DNA from: CAVVJA01 sp963779485
GTDB lineage: Bacteria > Actinomycetota > Actinomycetes > Mycobacteriales > Jatrophihabitantaceae
NCBI GenBank assembly: GCA_963779485.1
Contig: CAVZYJ010000018.1
Coordinates: forward strand, 294,136-358,135
Length of the DNA: 64,000 nt
Direction of reading: 5' to 3'
A model generated the notes under the pieces. That model had not been told where the DNA came from. It did not search any database and was given only the letters and a program-made list of their open reading frames with translations. Position 1 is the stretch's first letter. Every line of letters begins with the position of its first letter. The position numbers and the translations under genes are program-made. Below, piece after piece: positions 51,126 to 60,623 of the stretch.

Positions 51126-53807
51126 TCACGGCGTACCCGACGACATGATTCGGGCCCGGCCCGCCTCGAGCCGGGCCACCGGAACTCGATAGGGGGAGCA
51201 GGACACGTAATCGAGCCCGGCTTCGTCGAAGAAGTGGACCGAGTCGGGGTCCCCGCCGTGCTCACCGCAGACCCCAAGCTTTAGGCCCGGACGGGCCGAC
51301 CGTCCTTTCTCGACAGCGATGAGGACGAGCGCGCCGACTCCGTTCCTATCGATCGAGTCGAAGGGTGAGACGCCGAAGATGCCCTTGTCGAAGTAGAGCG
51401 GGAAGAACTCCGCTTCCACGTCGTCTCGAGAGAAGCCCCACGTCATCTGGGTGAGGTCATTGGTGCCGAAGGAGAAGAACTCGGCCGAGGTTGCGATCTC
51501 ATCGGCTGTCAGGGCCGCCCGCGGCAGTTCGATCATGGTGCCGATAAGGAGCGGCACGTCGACGCCTGTCTCGGCGCGCACCTCGATGGCTACCCGCACG
51601 ATTCCTCGGCGGACCTCCTCGAGTTCCTGCACGGCCCCCACGAGCGGAATCATGATCTCCGGCCGAGGATCGCCACCGGCTGACTTTCGAGCCGCCGCCG
51701 CGCGGAGAATCGCCCGAGCCTGCATGGCGAACAGCCCCGGGATGACCAAGCCGAGCCGAACCCCGCGCAGTCCCAGCATGGGGTTCTGTTCGTGGAGCCG
51801 ATCCACGGCCTCGAGCAGGCGGATGTCGTCGCTGTCGGGCTGCCCCCGCTCCTCAGCCACCGCGACCCGGACCGAGAGGTCCACCAGGTCGGGCAGGAAC
51901 TCGTGGAGCGGGGGGTCGATGAGCCGGACGGTGACGGCCAGGCCGTCCATCTGCTCGAAGATTGCCTCGAAGTCGGTTCGCTGTAGGCCGGCCAGCTCTC
52001 CGAGCGCGGCTTCGCGCTCGGCATCCGTCTCGGCCAGGATGAGCTGCTCGACCAGTTGCCGCCGCTCGCCGAGGAACATGTGCTCGGTGCGGCACAGCCC
52101 GATGCCCGACGCTCCGAACCGGCGGGCCCGCGCCGCGTCCTCGGCGGTGTCGGCGTTGGCCCGCACCGCCATCCGCCGAGACTCGTCGGCGTGGCGCATT
52201 AGCCGGTCGACGGCGACCACGAGGTCCTCGTCGGAGTCGGAGGTGCCGCTTTCGAAGTAGCGCATGACCGGTGAGTCGACGACCGGGACCTCGCCGAGGA
52301 ACACTTCACCCGACGCGCCGTCGATCGAGATGAGGTCACCCTCGTGGATCTCGATACCGCCGGTGGTGCGCACGACCCGTTGCTTGGTGTTCACGTCGAG
52401 CGTTTCGGCCCCGCAGACGCAGGTCTTGCCCATGCCGCGGGCCACCACCGCCGCGTGGCTGGTCTTGCCCCCCCGCGAGGTTAGGATGCCGGCCGCCGCG
52501 ATCATCCCGTTCAAATCGTCTGGGTTGGTCTCCCGGCGGACCAGGACAACTCGCTCGCCTCGGCCGTTCCATTCGACCGCGGTGTCGGAGTCGAACACCA
52601 CGTGGCCGACCGCCGCTCCGGGTGACGCGGCTATCCCTTGCGCGATCTTGAGCTTTTCCGCGGTGTCATCGAAGTGCGGGAACATGAGCTGCGCCAGTTG
52701 TGCCCCCGTCACTCGCGAGATCGCCTCGTCGAGGTCGATCAGGCCCTGGTCGACGAGTTGGGTCGCGATCCGGAATGCCGCCGCCGCGGTCCTTTTGCCG
52801 ACTCGGGTTTGCAGCATCCACAGCTTGCCGCGTTCGATGGTGAACTCGATGTCGCACAGGTCGCGGTAGTGCTCCTCGAGGGTGCGCATGATCTCCAGCA
52901 GCTCGGCGTAGGAGCGCTGGTCGATCTGCTCCAGGTCAGCCAGCGGCACCGTGTTACGGATCCCGGCCACCACATCCTCACCCTGCGCGTTTTGCAGGTA
53001 GTCACCGTAGATGCCCTGCGCGCCGGACGCCGGATCCCGGGTGAAGGCCACCCCGGTACCCGAATCCATCCCCAGATTCCCGAACACCATCGCCACGATG
53101 TTCACCGCCGTGCCCAGCTGCGCCGGGATCCGTTCCTGCCGCCGGTAGATCACCGCCCGCTCGGTGTTCCACGAGTCGAACACCGCCCGCACCGCCAGCT
53201 CCAGCTGCTCGCGGGGCTGCTGGGGGAACTCGCGGCCGGCCTGCTCGACCACCACCTGCTTGAACGTCTCGACGAGCGTGCGCAAGTCGGCGGCGTCCAG
53301 ATCGAGATCGTTCTTCGTGCCCTTGACCTGTTTGGCGGAGTCCAGCGCGTCCTCGAAGTGCTCGCCCTTGATACCGAGCACCGTCTTGCCGAACATCTGG
53401 ATCAGCCGCCGGTAGGAGTCGAACGCGAAGCGTTCGTTGCCGGCCTGCGCGGCCAGGCCGCGTACCGACTGGTCGTTCAATCCGATGTTGAGGACGGTCT
53501 CCATCATCCCGGGCATGGAGAACTTCGCCCCCGACCGCACCGACACCAGCAGCGGATCTTCGGGATTGCCGAGCCGCTTACCCATCGACTGTTCCAGAGC
53601 GGCGAGATGCTCACCCACCTCGTCGGCGAGTTCGGCTGGCTCCCGGCCGGTCGTCAAATACACCCGACACGCATCAGTGCTGATCGTGAAACCCGGCGGT
53701 ACCGGCAACTTCAGATTGGTCATCTCGGCCAGGTTCGCGCCCTTGCCGCCCAGCAGATCCTTGAGGTCCTTGTTGCCTTCGGCGAAGGCGTAGACGTACT
53801 TGGGCAT
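51126..53807 (-). CDS. ppdK: Pyruvate, phosphate dikinase
   Basis: An 893-residue enzyme interconverting pyruvate, ATP and phosphate with PEP, AMP and pyrophosphate. Order: N-terminal ATP-grasp (LLGGKGANLAEMTNLKLPVP; FGNLGMDSGTGVAFTRDPAS), swivelling domain with catalytic His in GGKTSHAAVVARGMGKTCVC, and a PEP-binding barrel (GIGLCRTEHMF; FSFGTNDLTQMTWG; Cys in LGVCGEHGGDP). Full length. ATG 53807 (PKYVYAFAEGNKDL) has aagga upstream and is the usual start; an in-frame extension to 53852 is unlikely. Third gene of phaC-surE-ppdK. Confidence 0.96.
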   Translation of the reverse strand: MPKYVYAFAEGNKDLKDLLGGKGANLAEMTNLKLPVPPGFTISTDACRVYLTTGREPAELADEVGEHLAALEQSMGKRLGNPEDPLLVSVRSGAKFSMPGMMETVLNIGLNDQSVRGLAAQAGNERFAFDSYRRLIQMFGKTVLGIKGEHFEDALDSAKQVKGTKNDLDLDAADLRTLVETFKQVVVEQAGREFPQQPREQLELAVRAVFDSWNTERAVIYRRQERIPAQLGTAVNIVAMVFGNLGMDSGTGVAFTRDPASGAQGIYGDYLQNAQGEDVVAGIRNTVPLADLEQIDQRSYAELLEIMRTLEEHYRDLCDIEFTIERGKLWMLQTRVGKRTAAAAFRIATQLVDQGLIDLDEAISRVTGAQLAQLMFPHFDDTAEKLKIAQGIAASPGAAVGHVVFDSDTAVEWNGRGERVVLVRRETNPDDLNGMIAAAGILTSRGGKTSHAAVVARGMGKTCVCGAETLDVNTKQRVVRTTGGIEIHEGDLISIDGASGEVFLGEVPVVDSPVMRYFESGTSDSDEDLVVAVDRLMRHADESRRMAVRANADTAEDAARARRFGASGIGLCRTEHMFLGERRQLVEQLILAETDAEREAALGELAGLQRTDFEAIFEQMDGLAVTVRLIDPPLHEFLPDLVDLSVRVAVAEERGQPDSDDIRLLEAVDRLHEQNPMLGLRGVRLGLVIPGLFAMQARAILRAAAARKSAGGDPRPEIMIPLVGAVQELEEVRRGIVRVAIEVRAETGVDVPLLIGTMIELPRAALTADEIATSAEFFSFGTNDLTQMTWGFSRDDVEAEFFPLYFDKGIFGVSPFDSIDRNGVGALVLIAVEKGRSARPGLKLGVCGEHGGDPDSVHFFDEAGLDYVSCSPYRVPVARLEAGRARIMSSGTP

Positions 53808-53879
53808 AGCGTCACCGTCCTTGGCCTGCTCGAATGCGACCTTACTTGTCACGCTCTTCAGTAGCTATGGCATGGCCGG

Positions 53880-54689
53880 TTAGGTTCGGTCCGACCGGTA
53901 GGCCGGGCTGGGCTGCCAATCGGTATGCGCGGTCATGGACCAGCTCAGCGGCGTTACCGAGACAACGCCGTCGTAGACGATGGCTCGAATGTCGCTGTCG
54001 GCCTCCAGCCGATCAGCGTCCACCGTGGCCGCGATGCGCAGCGCCAGCGGATCCGTCGGCACCCGGGTTCCGTCCGGCAGGCTGTGCACGTAGTAGGGCT
54101 GGCGGCTCTGGACGGTCCGGCGGATCTCGGTCGTCGGGGTTGCCGCCCGAGGGACGTTGAGGTTGATGACGGCCACATCCGGCGGCAGGCCGTCGGCCAG
54201 GACCTGGCGGGCGAGTGCCCGGGTGAAGTGGCGGGCCGCGCCCCAATCCAGGTCGTCGAAGGTGCGCCAGGAGGCAATGTCGACCTGGACCGATGCGGCG
54301 ATTCCCGGAACCCCGTGAACCTCCGCCTCGAGCGCCGCCGCGACGGTGCCGCTGACTCCCAGTGCGCCACCGACGTTCTCGCCGTAGTTGATGCCGCTGA
54401 TACACAGATCCGGTGTCCGCTGGGCCAGTTCCAGCAGGGCATGGGTCACCGCGACGACAGGGGACCCGACCACGGCGTAGCCCGGGACGCTTCGCCCGGC
54501 GACGGAGAGCTCGTGCCGCGTGATCGCGCCGATCTCGGCTCCGGTCACGAACGCGCGGCTCATCGAGGTCTGTTGCGTCGCCGGCGCCGCGATCAGCAGT
54601 TCGCCGAGATCCGCCACCGCTTCGGCGGCGGCGAGCAGGCCCGGCGAGTGTAGGCCGTCGTCGTTGGTGACCAGGATGAGCGGTTGCAC
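53880..54689 (-). CDS. surE: 5'/3'-nucleotidase SurE
   Basis: A 269-residue metal-dependent phosphatase on nucleoside monophosphates. ILVTNDDGLHSPGLLAAAEA gives the Asp-Asp metal site, LIAAPATQQTSMSRAFVTG the nucleotide loop, and CISGINYGENVGGALGVSGT, then AALEAEVHGVPGIAAS, the remaining family blocks. Starts at GTG only three bases after the phaC stop, so it is translationally coupled. A nucleotidase beside phaC and ppdK may reflect central carbon and energy storage; this link is inferred. Confidence 0.93.
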   Translation of the reverse strand: MQPLILVTNDDGLHSPGLLAAAEAVADLGELLIAAPATQQTSMSRAFVTGAEIGAITRHELSVAGRSVPGYAVVGSPVVAVTHALLELAQRTPDLCISGINYGENVGGALGVSGTVAAALEAEVHGVPGIAASVQVDIASWRTFDDLDWGAARHFTRALARQVLADGLPPDVAVINLNVPRAATPTTEIRRTVQSRQPYYVHSLPDGTRVPTDPLALRIAATVDADRLEADSDIRAIVYDGVVSVTPLSWSMTAHTDWQPSPAYRSDRT

Positions 54690-54692
54690 CGG

Positions 54693-56477
54693 TCAGCGCC
54701 CAGCCGGCACCAGGTCCCGAACGTAGAGCCCCGGAGCGTTCTCGCGGGGCGGGTGAGCCGGGCTGCCGAGGTGGTCAGGTGCCGGGATCGTGCCGTCCGA
54801 ACGGTCGATGACCCAATCGGCCCAGTGCTGCCACCAGGTGCCGGCGTGCTTGTCCGCTCCGTCGAGCCAGGCCTGCGGGTCGTCACCCGGCTCGGCGCCG
54901 GCGAAGAACGTCGCCTTCGGATTGCCGGGTGGGTTGACCAGGCTCTGGATGTGCCCGGCGTTGCTCAGGACGAACGTGCTCGGACCGCTCAACAGCTGCG
55001 TCGTTCGGTAGCAACCGGTCCACGGCGTCAGGTGGTCGGTCGTTCCGCCGGTCACGAAGGTCGGCGTGGTGATCGTGGCCAGGTCCACCGGCGTGCCGAG
55101 CACCGTCATCGCACCCGGCGTGCACAGCACGTTCCGTTCGAAGATGTCCAGGAACTGGCCGTGCAATCGGGCCGGCAGGTTCGTACCGTCGGCGTTCCAG
55201 GCCAGGATGTCGAACGCGGGCGGCTTGTTCCCCATCAGGTAGTTGTTCACCCAGTAGTTCCAGACCAGCTCGTTGGGCCGCATCCAGGTGAAGACGTTGC
55301 CCATGTTCCGGGCGCTGATCACCCCGGCGCGGTTCGAGTTCCACCGGGCCAACGCGAGCAGCTTCGGCGAGGAGAACGCGCGGATCGGCGCGGCCTGGCC
55401 GAAGTCGAGCAGGGTGACCGCGAAGCTGGCAGTGTGGACGCGGTCGTCGCCGACGGCGGCCAGATGGTTGAGGGCCAGCGTCTGCAGGATGCCCCCGGCG
55501 CAGAAGCCGATGAGGTCCACATCCTCCGAGCCGGAGACCTCGCGAACGGTGTCGATGGCCGACAGCACCCGCCCGGTGTAGTCGTCGAGATCCCAGTCGC
55601 CTTGGTTCTTCGACGGGTTGCGCCAGCTGAGCATGAACGTCGGCAAGCCGCGGCTGACCGCGTACTCGACGAAGCTGCGTCCCGGCCGCAGGTCGAGGAA
55701 GTAATATCGCCCGATCGGCGGCGGCACGACGAGCACTGGGCGAGCCTGCACCGTCTCGGTCGTCGCTCGGTACTGGATGATCTCGGCGTAGACGTCCCGG
55801 TCGATCACCGCACCGGGCGTGACGGCCAGATCCCGGCCGACCTGGTAGGCCGTGCGGTCAACCGTCGATGGCATCCCCCCGTTGTGCAGCACGTCGCCGA
55901 GCATGTTCTTGGTGCCTCGCGCCAGGCTCATCCCACCGGTCTCGAATGCGCGCTTGACCGCGGCCGGGTTGCCCAGCAGGACGTTGGTCGGGGCCGCAGC
56001 GCTCTCGAGCGCGTTGAGGACGAAGCGGGCCGCGGTCGTCTGGCGGCCGTTGCGGCTCAGGTCGTCCAGCACCTCGTTGGCGAACTCGCAACCGACCAGG
56101 TAGCTCTGCCCGATCCGGCGGTAGACCGGGTGCTCCGACCAGGCCGGGTCCTGGAAGCGCCAGTCCTTCGGATCGGGCGTGACATCCGATGACCCGGCCA
56201 GGATGCGCACGAGCTGTCGGGTCAGCGTGCGGCCCTTTCCGCTCACGGTGCCCATCTGGGCGAACGCCTCGCCCAGATCGCTCACCGCTTCCCCGAGCAC
56301 CGGCATACCCACCGGCTCGGTTCCCGCCACCGCATCGGCCGCGACGGCGGTGGTGGGATTCTCCGGCTCGGGGGGAGCGGGCGCCTCGGTCAGCCGGGCT
56401 GCGGCACGTCGTGACGACCTCGCTCGCCGTGGCCGCCCCCGGCCCTGCGCAGACCCAGCTTCCTCGCTAGACGTCAC
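54693..56477 (-). CDS. phaC: Polyhydroxyalkanoate synthase (PhaC)
   Basis: A 594-residue alpha/beta-hydrolase-fold enzyme polymerising 3-hydroxyacyl-CoA. The lipase-like box DLIGFCAGGI puts catalytic Cys at 326 instead of Ser, TFVTGGTTDHLTPW has the Asp and FVLSNAGHIQSLVNPPGN the His. PPPIGRYYFLDLRPGRSFVE is the family strand before it. The first 75 residues are a basic then Pro/Ala-rich extension. GTG 56477 follows aaggagg. First gene of the operon with surE; no phaA, phaB or phasin is adjacent. Confidence 0.9.
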   Translation of the reverse strand: MTSSEEAGSAQGRGRPRRARSSRRAAARLTEAPAPPEPENPTTAVAADAVAGTEPVGMPVLGEAVSDLGEAFAQMGTVSGKGRTLTRQLVRILAGSSDVTPDPKDWRFQDPAWSEHPVYRRIGQSYLVGCEFANEVLDDLSRNGRQTTAARFVLNALESAAAPTNVLLGNPAAVKRAFETGGMSLARGTKNMLGDVLHNGGMPSTVDRTAYQVGRDLAVTPGAVIDRDVYAEIIQYRATTETVQARPVLVVPPPIGRYYFLDLRPGRSFVEYAVSRGLPTFMLSWRNPSKNQGDWDLDDYTGRVLSAIDTVREVSGSEDVDLIGFCAGGILQTLALNHLAAVGDDRVHTASFAVTLLDFGQAAPIRAFSSPKLLALARWNSNRAGVISARNMGNVFTWMRPNELVWNYWVNNYLMGNKPPAFDILAWNADGTNLPARLHGQFLDIFERNVLCTPGAMTVLGTPVDLATITTPTFVTGGTTDHLTPWTGCYRTTQLLSGPSTFVLSNAGHIQSLVNPPGNPKATFFAGAEPGDDPQAWLDGADKHAGTWWQHWADWVIDRSDGTIPAPDHLGSPAHPPRENAPGLYVRDLVPAGR

Positions 56478-56498
56478 GGCCGCCTCCTTGGCGGGAAG

Positions 56499-56525
56499 AG
56501 TTTAGTTAGTGTCACTCTAGTTTAG
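56499..56525 (-). promoter_or_regulatory. AT-rich direct repeat before phaC: promoter/operator candidate
   Basis: AGTTTAG occurs at 56499-56505 and 56519-56525, exactly 20 bases (two helical turns) apart, around AGTGTCACT. It is the only AT-rich patch in the phaC-echA gap and lies 22 bases before the phaC GTG, so it may hold the promoter and a regulator site. The binding protein is unknown. Confidence 0.4.
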
Positions 56526-56634
56526 AGGACGCACTCGGCCGGGGCCGGTCGAATGTGCCGATGATCTCGGACAGATCGCCGTTAGCCGGCAGTAAAGTCG
56601 AGCGGGCTGGCCTGGCCGGGGTGCCACCGGACGG

Positions 56635-57435
56635 TCACCGACCGGTGAATGCGGGTGGCCGTTTCTCGCGGAAGGCCTGCAATGCCTCGGACATGTCCTG
56701 CGTGCCCGCGGCCAGAGTCTGGCCGCGGTTCTCGAGTTCGACCGCAGCCTCCAGCGAGGGCGCATCGACGTTGAGCTGCACCACGCGCTTGGTCAGCGAG
56801 ACGCCCACCGGACTGTTCTGGGTGATCGTCTCGGCCAGGTCGAGCGCCTCGTGCAGCAGGTCTTCCTCGGGGACGACCCGGTTCACCAGCCCGATGCGCG
56901 CGGCCTCGTCGGAGTCGATGAACCGGCCGGTCAAGAGGATCTCGTAGGCCAGGCCGAGGCCGACGACGCGCGGCAACATCCACGAGCTGCCGCAATCGCC
57001 GCCGGTGAGCCCGACTTTGATGAACGCGGCGTTGAACCGTGCGGCCGGGGTGGCGATCCGGATATCGGCGGCCAAGGCCAGGGAGAAGCCCGCGCCGGCT
57101 GCCGCTCCGTTGACGGCGGCAATGACCGGCTTGGCCAGTCGTCGAAACGACGTGATCGCCTCGGCCCAGGATTCCTGGGCCCGGAGAAACTCCGGGCCGC
57201 TCATGTCGGGCAGCGTGCTCGCGTCCGCGAGGTCCAACCCGGCGCAGAAACCCCGACCGGCCCCCGTCAGCACCAGGACCCGAGTCTCGTCGTCGGCCGC
57301 GATCTCCTGGCTGAGCTGGAACAGTTCGTCGAACATCCCAAAGCTCAACGCGTTGAGCCGATCCGGTCGATTGAGCGTGGCCACCGTGATGCCGGCTCGC
57401 GGCCGATCGACGAGCAGCGTCTCGTAGGTTGCCAT
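56635..57435 (-). CDS. Enoyl-CoA hydratase/isomerase family protein
   Basis: A 266-residue crotonase. GRGFCAGLDLADA gives the oxyanion-hole region, KPVIAAVNGAAAGAGFSLAL the second, and IKVGLTGGDCGSSWMLPRVV the catalytic segment: the usual catalytic Glu positions are G and D here, so activity may be isomerase- or hydratase-like but is not certain. GRFIDSDEAARIGLVNRVVP and KRVVQLN follow as in the family. ATG 57435 has gaaggag upstream. It diverges from the acyl-CoA dehydrogenase operon. Confidence 0.9.
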   Translation of the reverse strand: MATYETLLVDRPRAGITVATLNRPDRLNALSFGMFDELFQLSQEIAADDETRVLVLTGAGRGFCAGLDLADASTLPDMSGPEFLRAQESWAEAITSFRRLAKPVIAAVNGAAAGAGFSLALAADIRIATPAARFNAAFIKVGLTGGDCGSSWMLPRVVGLGLAYEILLTGRFIDSDEAARIGLVNRVVPEEDLLHEALDLAETITQNSPVGVSLTKRVVQLNVDAPSLEAAVELENRGQTLAAGTQDMSEALQAFREKRPPAFTGR

Positions 57436-57594
57436 CGCGTCTCCTTCGACGACCGACGCCAGGCTGGCGGGTGAGCAGCGTACCGTCCGGGCTCGAACCG
57501 ACCATGAGGCCAGGACGCAGTTTCTTGACGTCAACCACAGTTCGTTCGAGGATGGCCGGACTACCTGGCCGATCGAATCGGAGGTGCAGTCGCG

Positions 57595-58224
57595 GTGACC
57601 GAGGCTTCTGACTCGACTGGACAGTTGGACACATCGCATGACGCGCTCGTCACCCTGGTCGTCCGCGGCATGGTTCGCGGTGCGCCGGACGACGCAACCA
57701 AGCAACTCGTGGAGCAGGGCCTCGCCCTGACCAAGGGTCCGATCACCATGCCGACGCCGCAGGGTACGCAGGAGGCGGGCAAGCTCCTGCGGGTCCCGCC
57801 GGGGAGCGAGCAGGAGCAGGAGATCGACAAGCTCTTCGACGGCTTCCTGCCGATCAACCGCCGGCTGCGCGACGTGTGCTCGGCCTGGCAGACGCGCCCC
57901 GACAGCACGCCCAACGACCACAGCGATGCCGCCTACGACGACGGTATCCGCGAGCGGCTGGACGAGGTGCACTCCTCGATCGGCCCGATCCTGCGCCGCC
58001 TGGGCGCCGCTGCCCCCCGGTTGACCGGCTACCGTCCCCGCCTTCAGGCGGCGCTCGACAAGTTCGACGACGGAGAAGCGTCGTGGCTGGCCTCGCCGCT
58101 CATGGACTCCTACCACACGGTATGGATGCACATGCATCAGGAACTGATCTTGATGCTGGGTCTCACTCGCGCGGAGGACGAGGCCCGCGAAGAGCGTCTC
58201 GTCCGGGAGCGAGCGGGGAGCTAG
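57595..58224 (+). CDS. Hypothetical protein upstream of acyl-CoA dehydrogenase
   Basis: A 209-residue soluble protein I do not recognise. Helical parts include THDALVTLVVRGMVRG-like and EQEIDKLFDGFLPINRRLRD, and the C-terminus reads DSYHTVWMHMHQELILMLGL, then ARRAEDEAREERL-like acid-base repeats. It has several His near the end that could bind metal. Start is GTG 57595, without a strong ribosome site. Its stop is immediately followed by the ATG of the acyl-CoA dehydrogenase gene, so the two are co-translated. Confidence 0.6.
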   Translation: MTEASDSTGQLDTSHDALVTLVVRGMVRGAPDDATKQLVEQGLALTKGPITMPTPQGTQEAGKLLRVPPGSEQEQEIDKLFDGFLPINRRLRDVCSAWQTRPDSTPNDHSDAAYDDGIRERLDEVHSSIGPILRRLGAAAPRLTGYRPRLQAALDKFDDGEASWLASPLMDSYHTVWMHMHQELILMLGLTRAEDEAREERLVRERAGS

Positions 58225-59454
58225 ATGACCACCGCGCAGGAGAGCGCTGAGCGCGAAGCCGAACTTCGGGCGCTCCGCGAGGCGGTCCGCGATCTCGTCG
58301 AAGGTTGCGGCGGCCTCGCGCCGGCGCGTCGTCAATTCGACTCCGGCACCGGGTACGACGAGCAGGCCTGGCGGCTGCTCGGCCGGGAGATGGGCCTGGC
58401 CGGCCTCGGCGTTCCGGAGAACATGGGCGGCGCGGGCGGCGGCCTGGCCGAGTTGACGGTGGTGGCCGAGGAGCTTGGCCGCGCCCTGCTCCCCGTTCCG
58501 TTCCTCTCCTCGACCGTGCTCGCCGGACAGATCCTCGCCCGCTGCCCGGAGCCGCCGGACCTGCTGGGTCAGCTGGCCGGCGGGGACGTATGGGCCGCCT
58601 TCGCCGGCGTGGACGCTGACGGCTGCTGGCATCCCGACCGCTTGCCCGCGCGGGCCGAGAACGGCGCGGGATCGTGGCGGTTGTCCGGCCGGGCCGAGTT
58701 CGTCCTAGACGGGACCACCGCGCACCAGCTGGTTGTCGCGGCGAGCACGCCGGATGGGTGCGACCTGTTCCTCGTTGCCGGCGACGATTCGAACGTGCGG
58801 CGCCGCGCGCTGGAGACGTTGGATCCGACCCGCGGACAGGCCGAGGTCAGCTTCGACGGAGTTAGTGCGACCGCGCTGACCAGCGCCGGCTCTGGCGCAG
58901 AGGTGGTGAGCGGGGCTCTCGACGTGGTGCTCGTGGTTCTCGCCGCCGAACAGGTGGGGGGCGCCGCGGCCGGCCTCGACATGGCGGTCGACTACGCCAA
59001 GATCCGCCAGCAGTTCAGCCGGCCCATCGGCAGCTTCCAGGCGATCAAGCACAAGCTGGCCGACCTACTGCTGCAGGTCGAGATGGGACGCTCTGCGCTC
59101 GATCGTGCCGTGTTGGCCGAGCAGGATGGGAATCAGCTGGCCGAGGCGGCGGCCGTGGCCCAGGTCTGGTGCAGCGACGCGTTCGTCCAGGTCGCGGCGG
59201 AGAACGTCCACGTCAACGGTGGCACGGGCTTCACCTGGGAACACGACGCCCACCTCTACTTCCGCCGTTCGCGGGCGGACGAGGTGCTGTTCGGCGATGC
59301 GTCCGTGCACCGTGAGCGGCTGGCCAGCGCTGCTCGGCTGGTGACCGCTGGTCGGTGCCTTAGAACTCTTAGGTGCTGCGAGGCAGTTTCGAATACGGCA
59401 CGCCCCGGTCGACGCGCGGCTCGCGGGGCAAGCCGAGCACCCGCTCGCCGATGA
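58225..59454 (+). CDS. Acyl-CoA dehydrogenase
   Basis: A 409-residue flavoprotein. LLGREMGLAGLGVPENMGGA, then ELTVVAEELGRALLPVPFLS, form the N-terminal helical domain; the C-terminal domain has YAKIRQQFSRPIGSFQAIKH, then LADLLLQVEMGRSALDRAVL and NVHVNGGTGFTWEHDAHLYF. The normal end would be near HRERLASAARL, but the frame continues about 38 residues and overlaps the convergent gene by 86 bases. This odd basic tail may come from a lost stop or frameshift near 59335. ATG follows the preceding gene's stop directly. Confidence 0.85.
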   Translation: MTTAQESAEREAELRALREAVRDLVEGCGGLAPARRQFDSGTGYDEQAWRLLGREMGLAGLGVPENMGGAGGGLAELTVVAEELGRALLPVPFLSSTVLAGQILARCPEPPDLLGQLAGGDVWAAFAGVDADGCWHPDRLPARAENGAGSWRLSGRAEFVLDGTTAHQLVVAASTPDGCDLFLVAGDDSNVRRRALETLDPTRGQAEVSFDGVSATALTSAGSGAEVVSGALDVVLVVLAAEQVGGAAAGLDMAVDYAKIRQQFSRPIGSFQAIKHKLADLLLQVEMGRSALDRAVLAEQDGNQLAEAAAVAQVWCSDAFVQVAAENVHVNGGTGFTWEHDAHLYFRRSRADEVLFGDASVHRERLASAARLVTAGRCLRTLRCCEAVSNTARPGRRAARGASRAPARR

Positions 59455-60607
59455 TGGTGCGCTGGATCTCGTCGGTGCCGCCGGCCAGCCGGTAGCCGGG
59501 CGCGCCGAGGACGTGTTCGGTCCAAGCGAATGCATCCGGCTCGCCGGTATCGGCCGCGATCCGGGCCCCGAGCAGCGAGGCCGCGATATCGCCGATCCGG
59601 GTGAGGTTCTGCGAGGCGACGATCTTGCCGATCGACGCGGCCGGCCCGGGCGGCGTGCCGGCCGCGGTCGCGCGGGCGACCCGGTCGGTAGTGGCGGTCC
59701 GCAGTTGGGTTCGCACGTAGACGTCGGCCAGCTGCTGCCGCACCACGGGATCGCTGGTCTTGCCCAGCCGGCGAGCCAGACCGAGCAGGTCCTCGAAGGT
59801 GCCGCCCTTGCGACGCTGACCCTGGCCACTGGCGGTGCGCTCGAAGCCCAGCGTCGCGTTCGCTACCTTCCAGCCGTCGCCGACCGGCCCCACGCGCATG
59901 TCGTCGCCGACTCGGACGTCGGACAGGAAAACCTCGTTGAAGGACGAGGCTCCGCTCATCTGCCGGATCGGGCGGACTTCGACCCCAGGCGCGTCCATCG
60001 GGACCAGGAACATCGTCAACCCGGCCTGCTTGGGGACATCCGGATCGGTCCGGGCCAGGAGCAGGCCATAGTCCGCGAAGCGCGCGCCGGACGACCACAC
60101 CTTCTGGCCGTCGATGCGCCACCCGTTGTCCTCCTGGACGGCGGTGGTCGCCACCGCGGCCAGGTCGGAACCGGCGCCGGGTTCGCTGAACAGTTGGCAG
60201 CACAGCAGGTCCGAGCGCAGGAACGCCCGGCCGTACTTCTCGCGCTGCGCGTCCGTTCCGAAAGTCGCGATCGTCGGACCGACGAGCCCGGTCGTGACGC
60301 TGATCAGTTCGGTCGAGGTCGGGGTCTCGAAGGCCTGCTCTTCGGCGGTGAACGCGACGACATACCGTGGCGACAGGCCGGCGCCACCCAGTTCGACCGA
60401 TAGTGCGATCGCTCCATAGCCCGCGTCGAAACGCGCCCGTCGGTAGGCGCGCACCCGGTCCAGCATCGCGTGCTCGGCCTCTTCGGAGATATTCGCGAAG
60501 ACCGCGTAGTCGGGTGCCGCGTCGCCGCGGTCCGACCGCTTCGGGGCGACCGAGGCCAGCCAGTCGCGCACCTCGGTGCGCCACTGCTCGATGTCCGGCT
60601 CGGTCAT
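59369..60607 (-). CDS. Acyl-CoA dehydrogenase
   Basis: A 412-residue acyl-CoA dehydrogenase. VSVELGGAGLSPRYVVAFTA-like N-terminal helices are followed by LLCCQLFSEPGAGSDLAAVA, the flavin/substrate loop, WRIDGQKVWSSGARFADYGL and a C-terminal domain with LGAPGYRLAGGTDEIQRTII, then GERVLGLPREPR. Start ATG 60607 has ggaggcggcg upstream. It follows the thiolase gene by 16 bases and is last in a five-gene minus-strand operon. Confidence 0.92.
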   Translation of the reverse strand: MTEPDIEQWRTEVRDWLASVAPKRSDRGDAAPDYAVFANISEEAEHAMLDRVRAYRRARFDAGYGAIALSVELGGAGLSPRYVVAFTAEEQAFETPTSTELISVTTGLVGPTIATFGTDAQREKYGRAFLRSDLLCCQLFSEPGAGSDLAAVATTAVQEDNGWRIDGQKVWSSGARFADYGLLLARTDPDVPKQAGLTMFLVPMDAPGVEVRPIRQMSGASSFNEVFLSDVRVGDDMRVGPVGDGWKVANATLGFERTASGQGQRRKGGTFEDLLGLARRLGKTSDPVVRQQLADVYVRTQLRTATTDRVARATAAGTPPGPAASIGKIVASQNLTRIGDIAASLLGARIAADTGEPDAFAWTEHVLGAPGYRLAGGTDEIQRTIIGERVLGLPREPRVDRGVPYSKLPRST

Positions 60608-60623
60608 CGCCGCCTCCAATGCC

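Noticed and set aside
56560..56602. A seventh copy of the palindromic element
   Set aside because: TGATCTCGGACAGATCGCC resembles the left arm, but the right side (AGTAAAGTCGAGC) no longer pairs well; at most a decayed copy.
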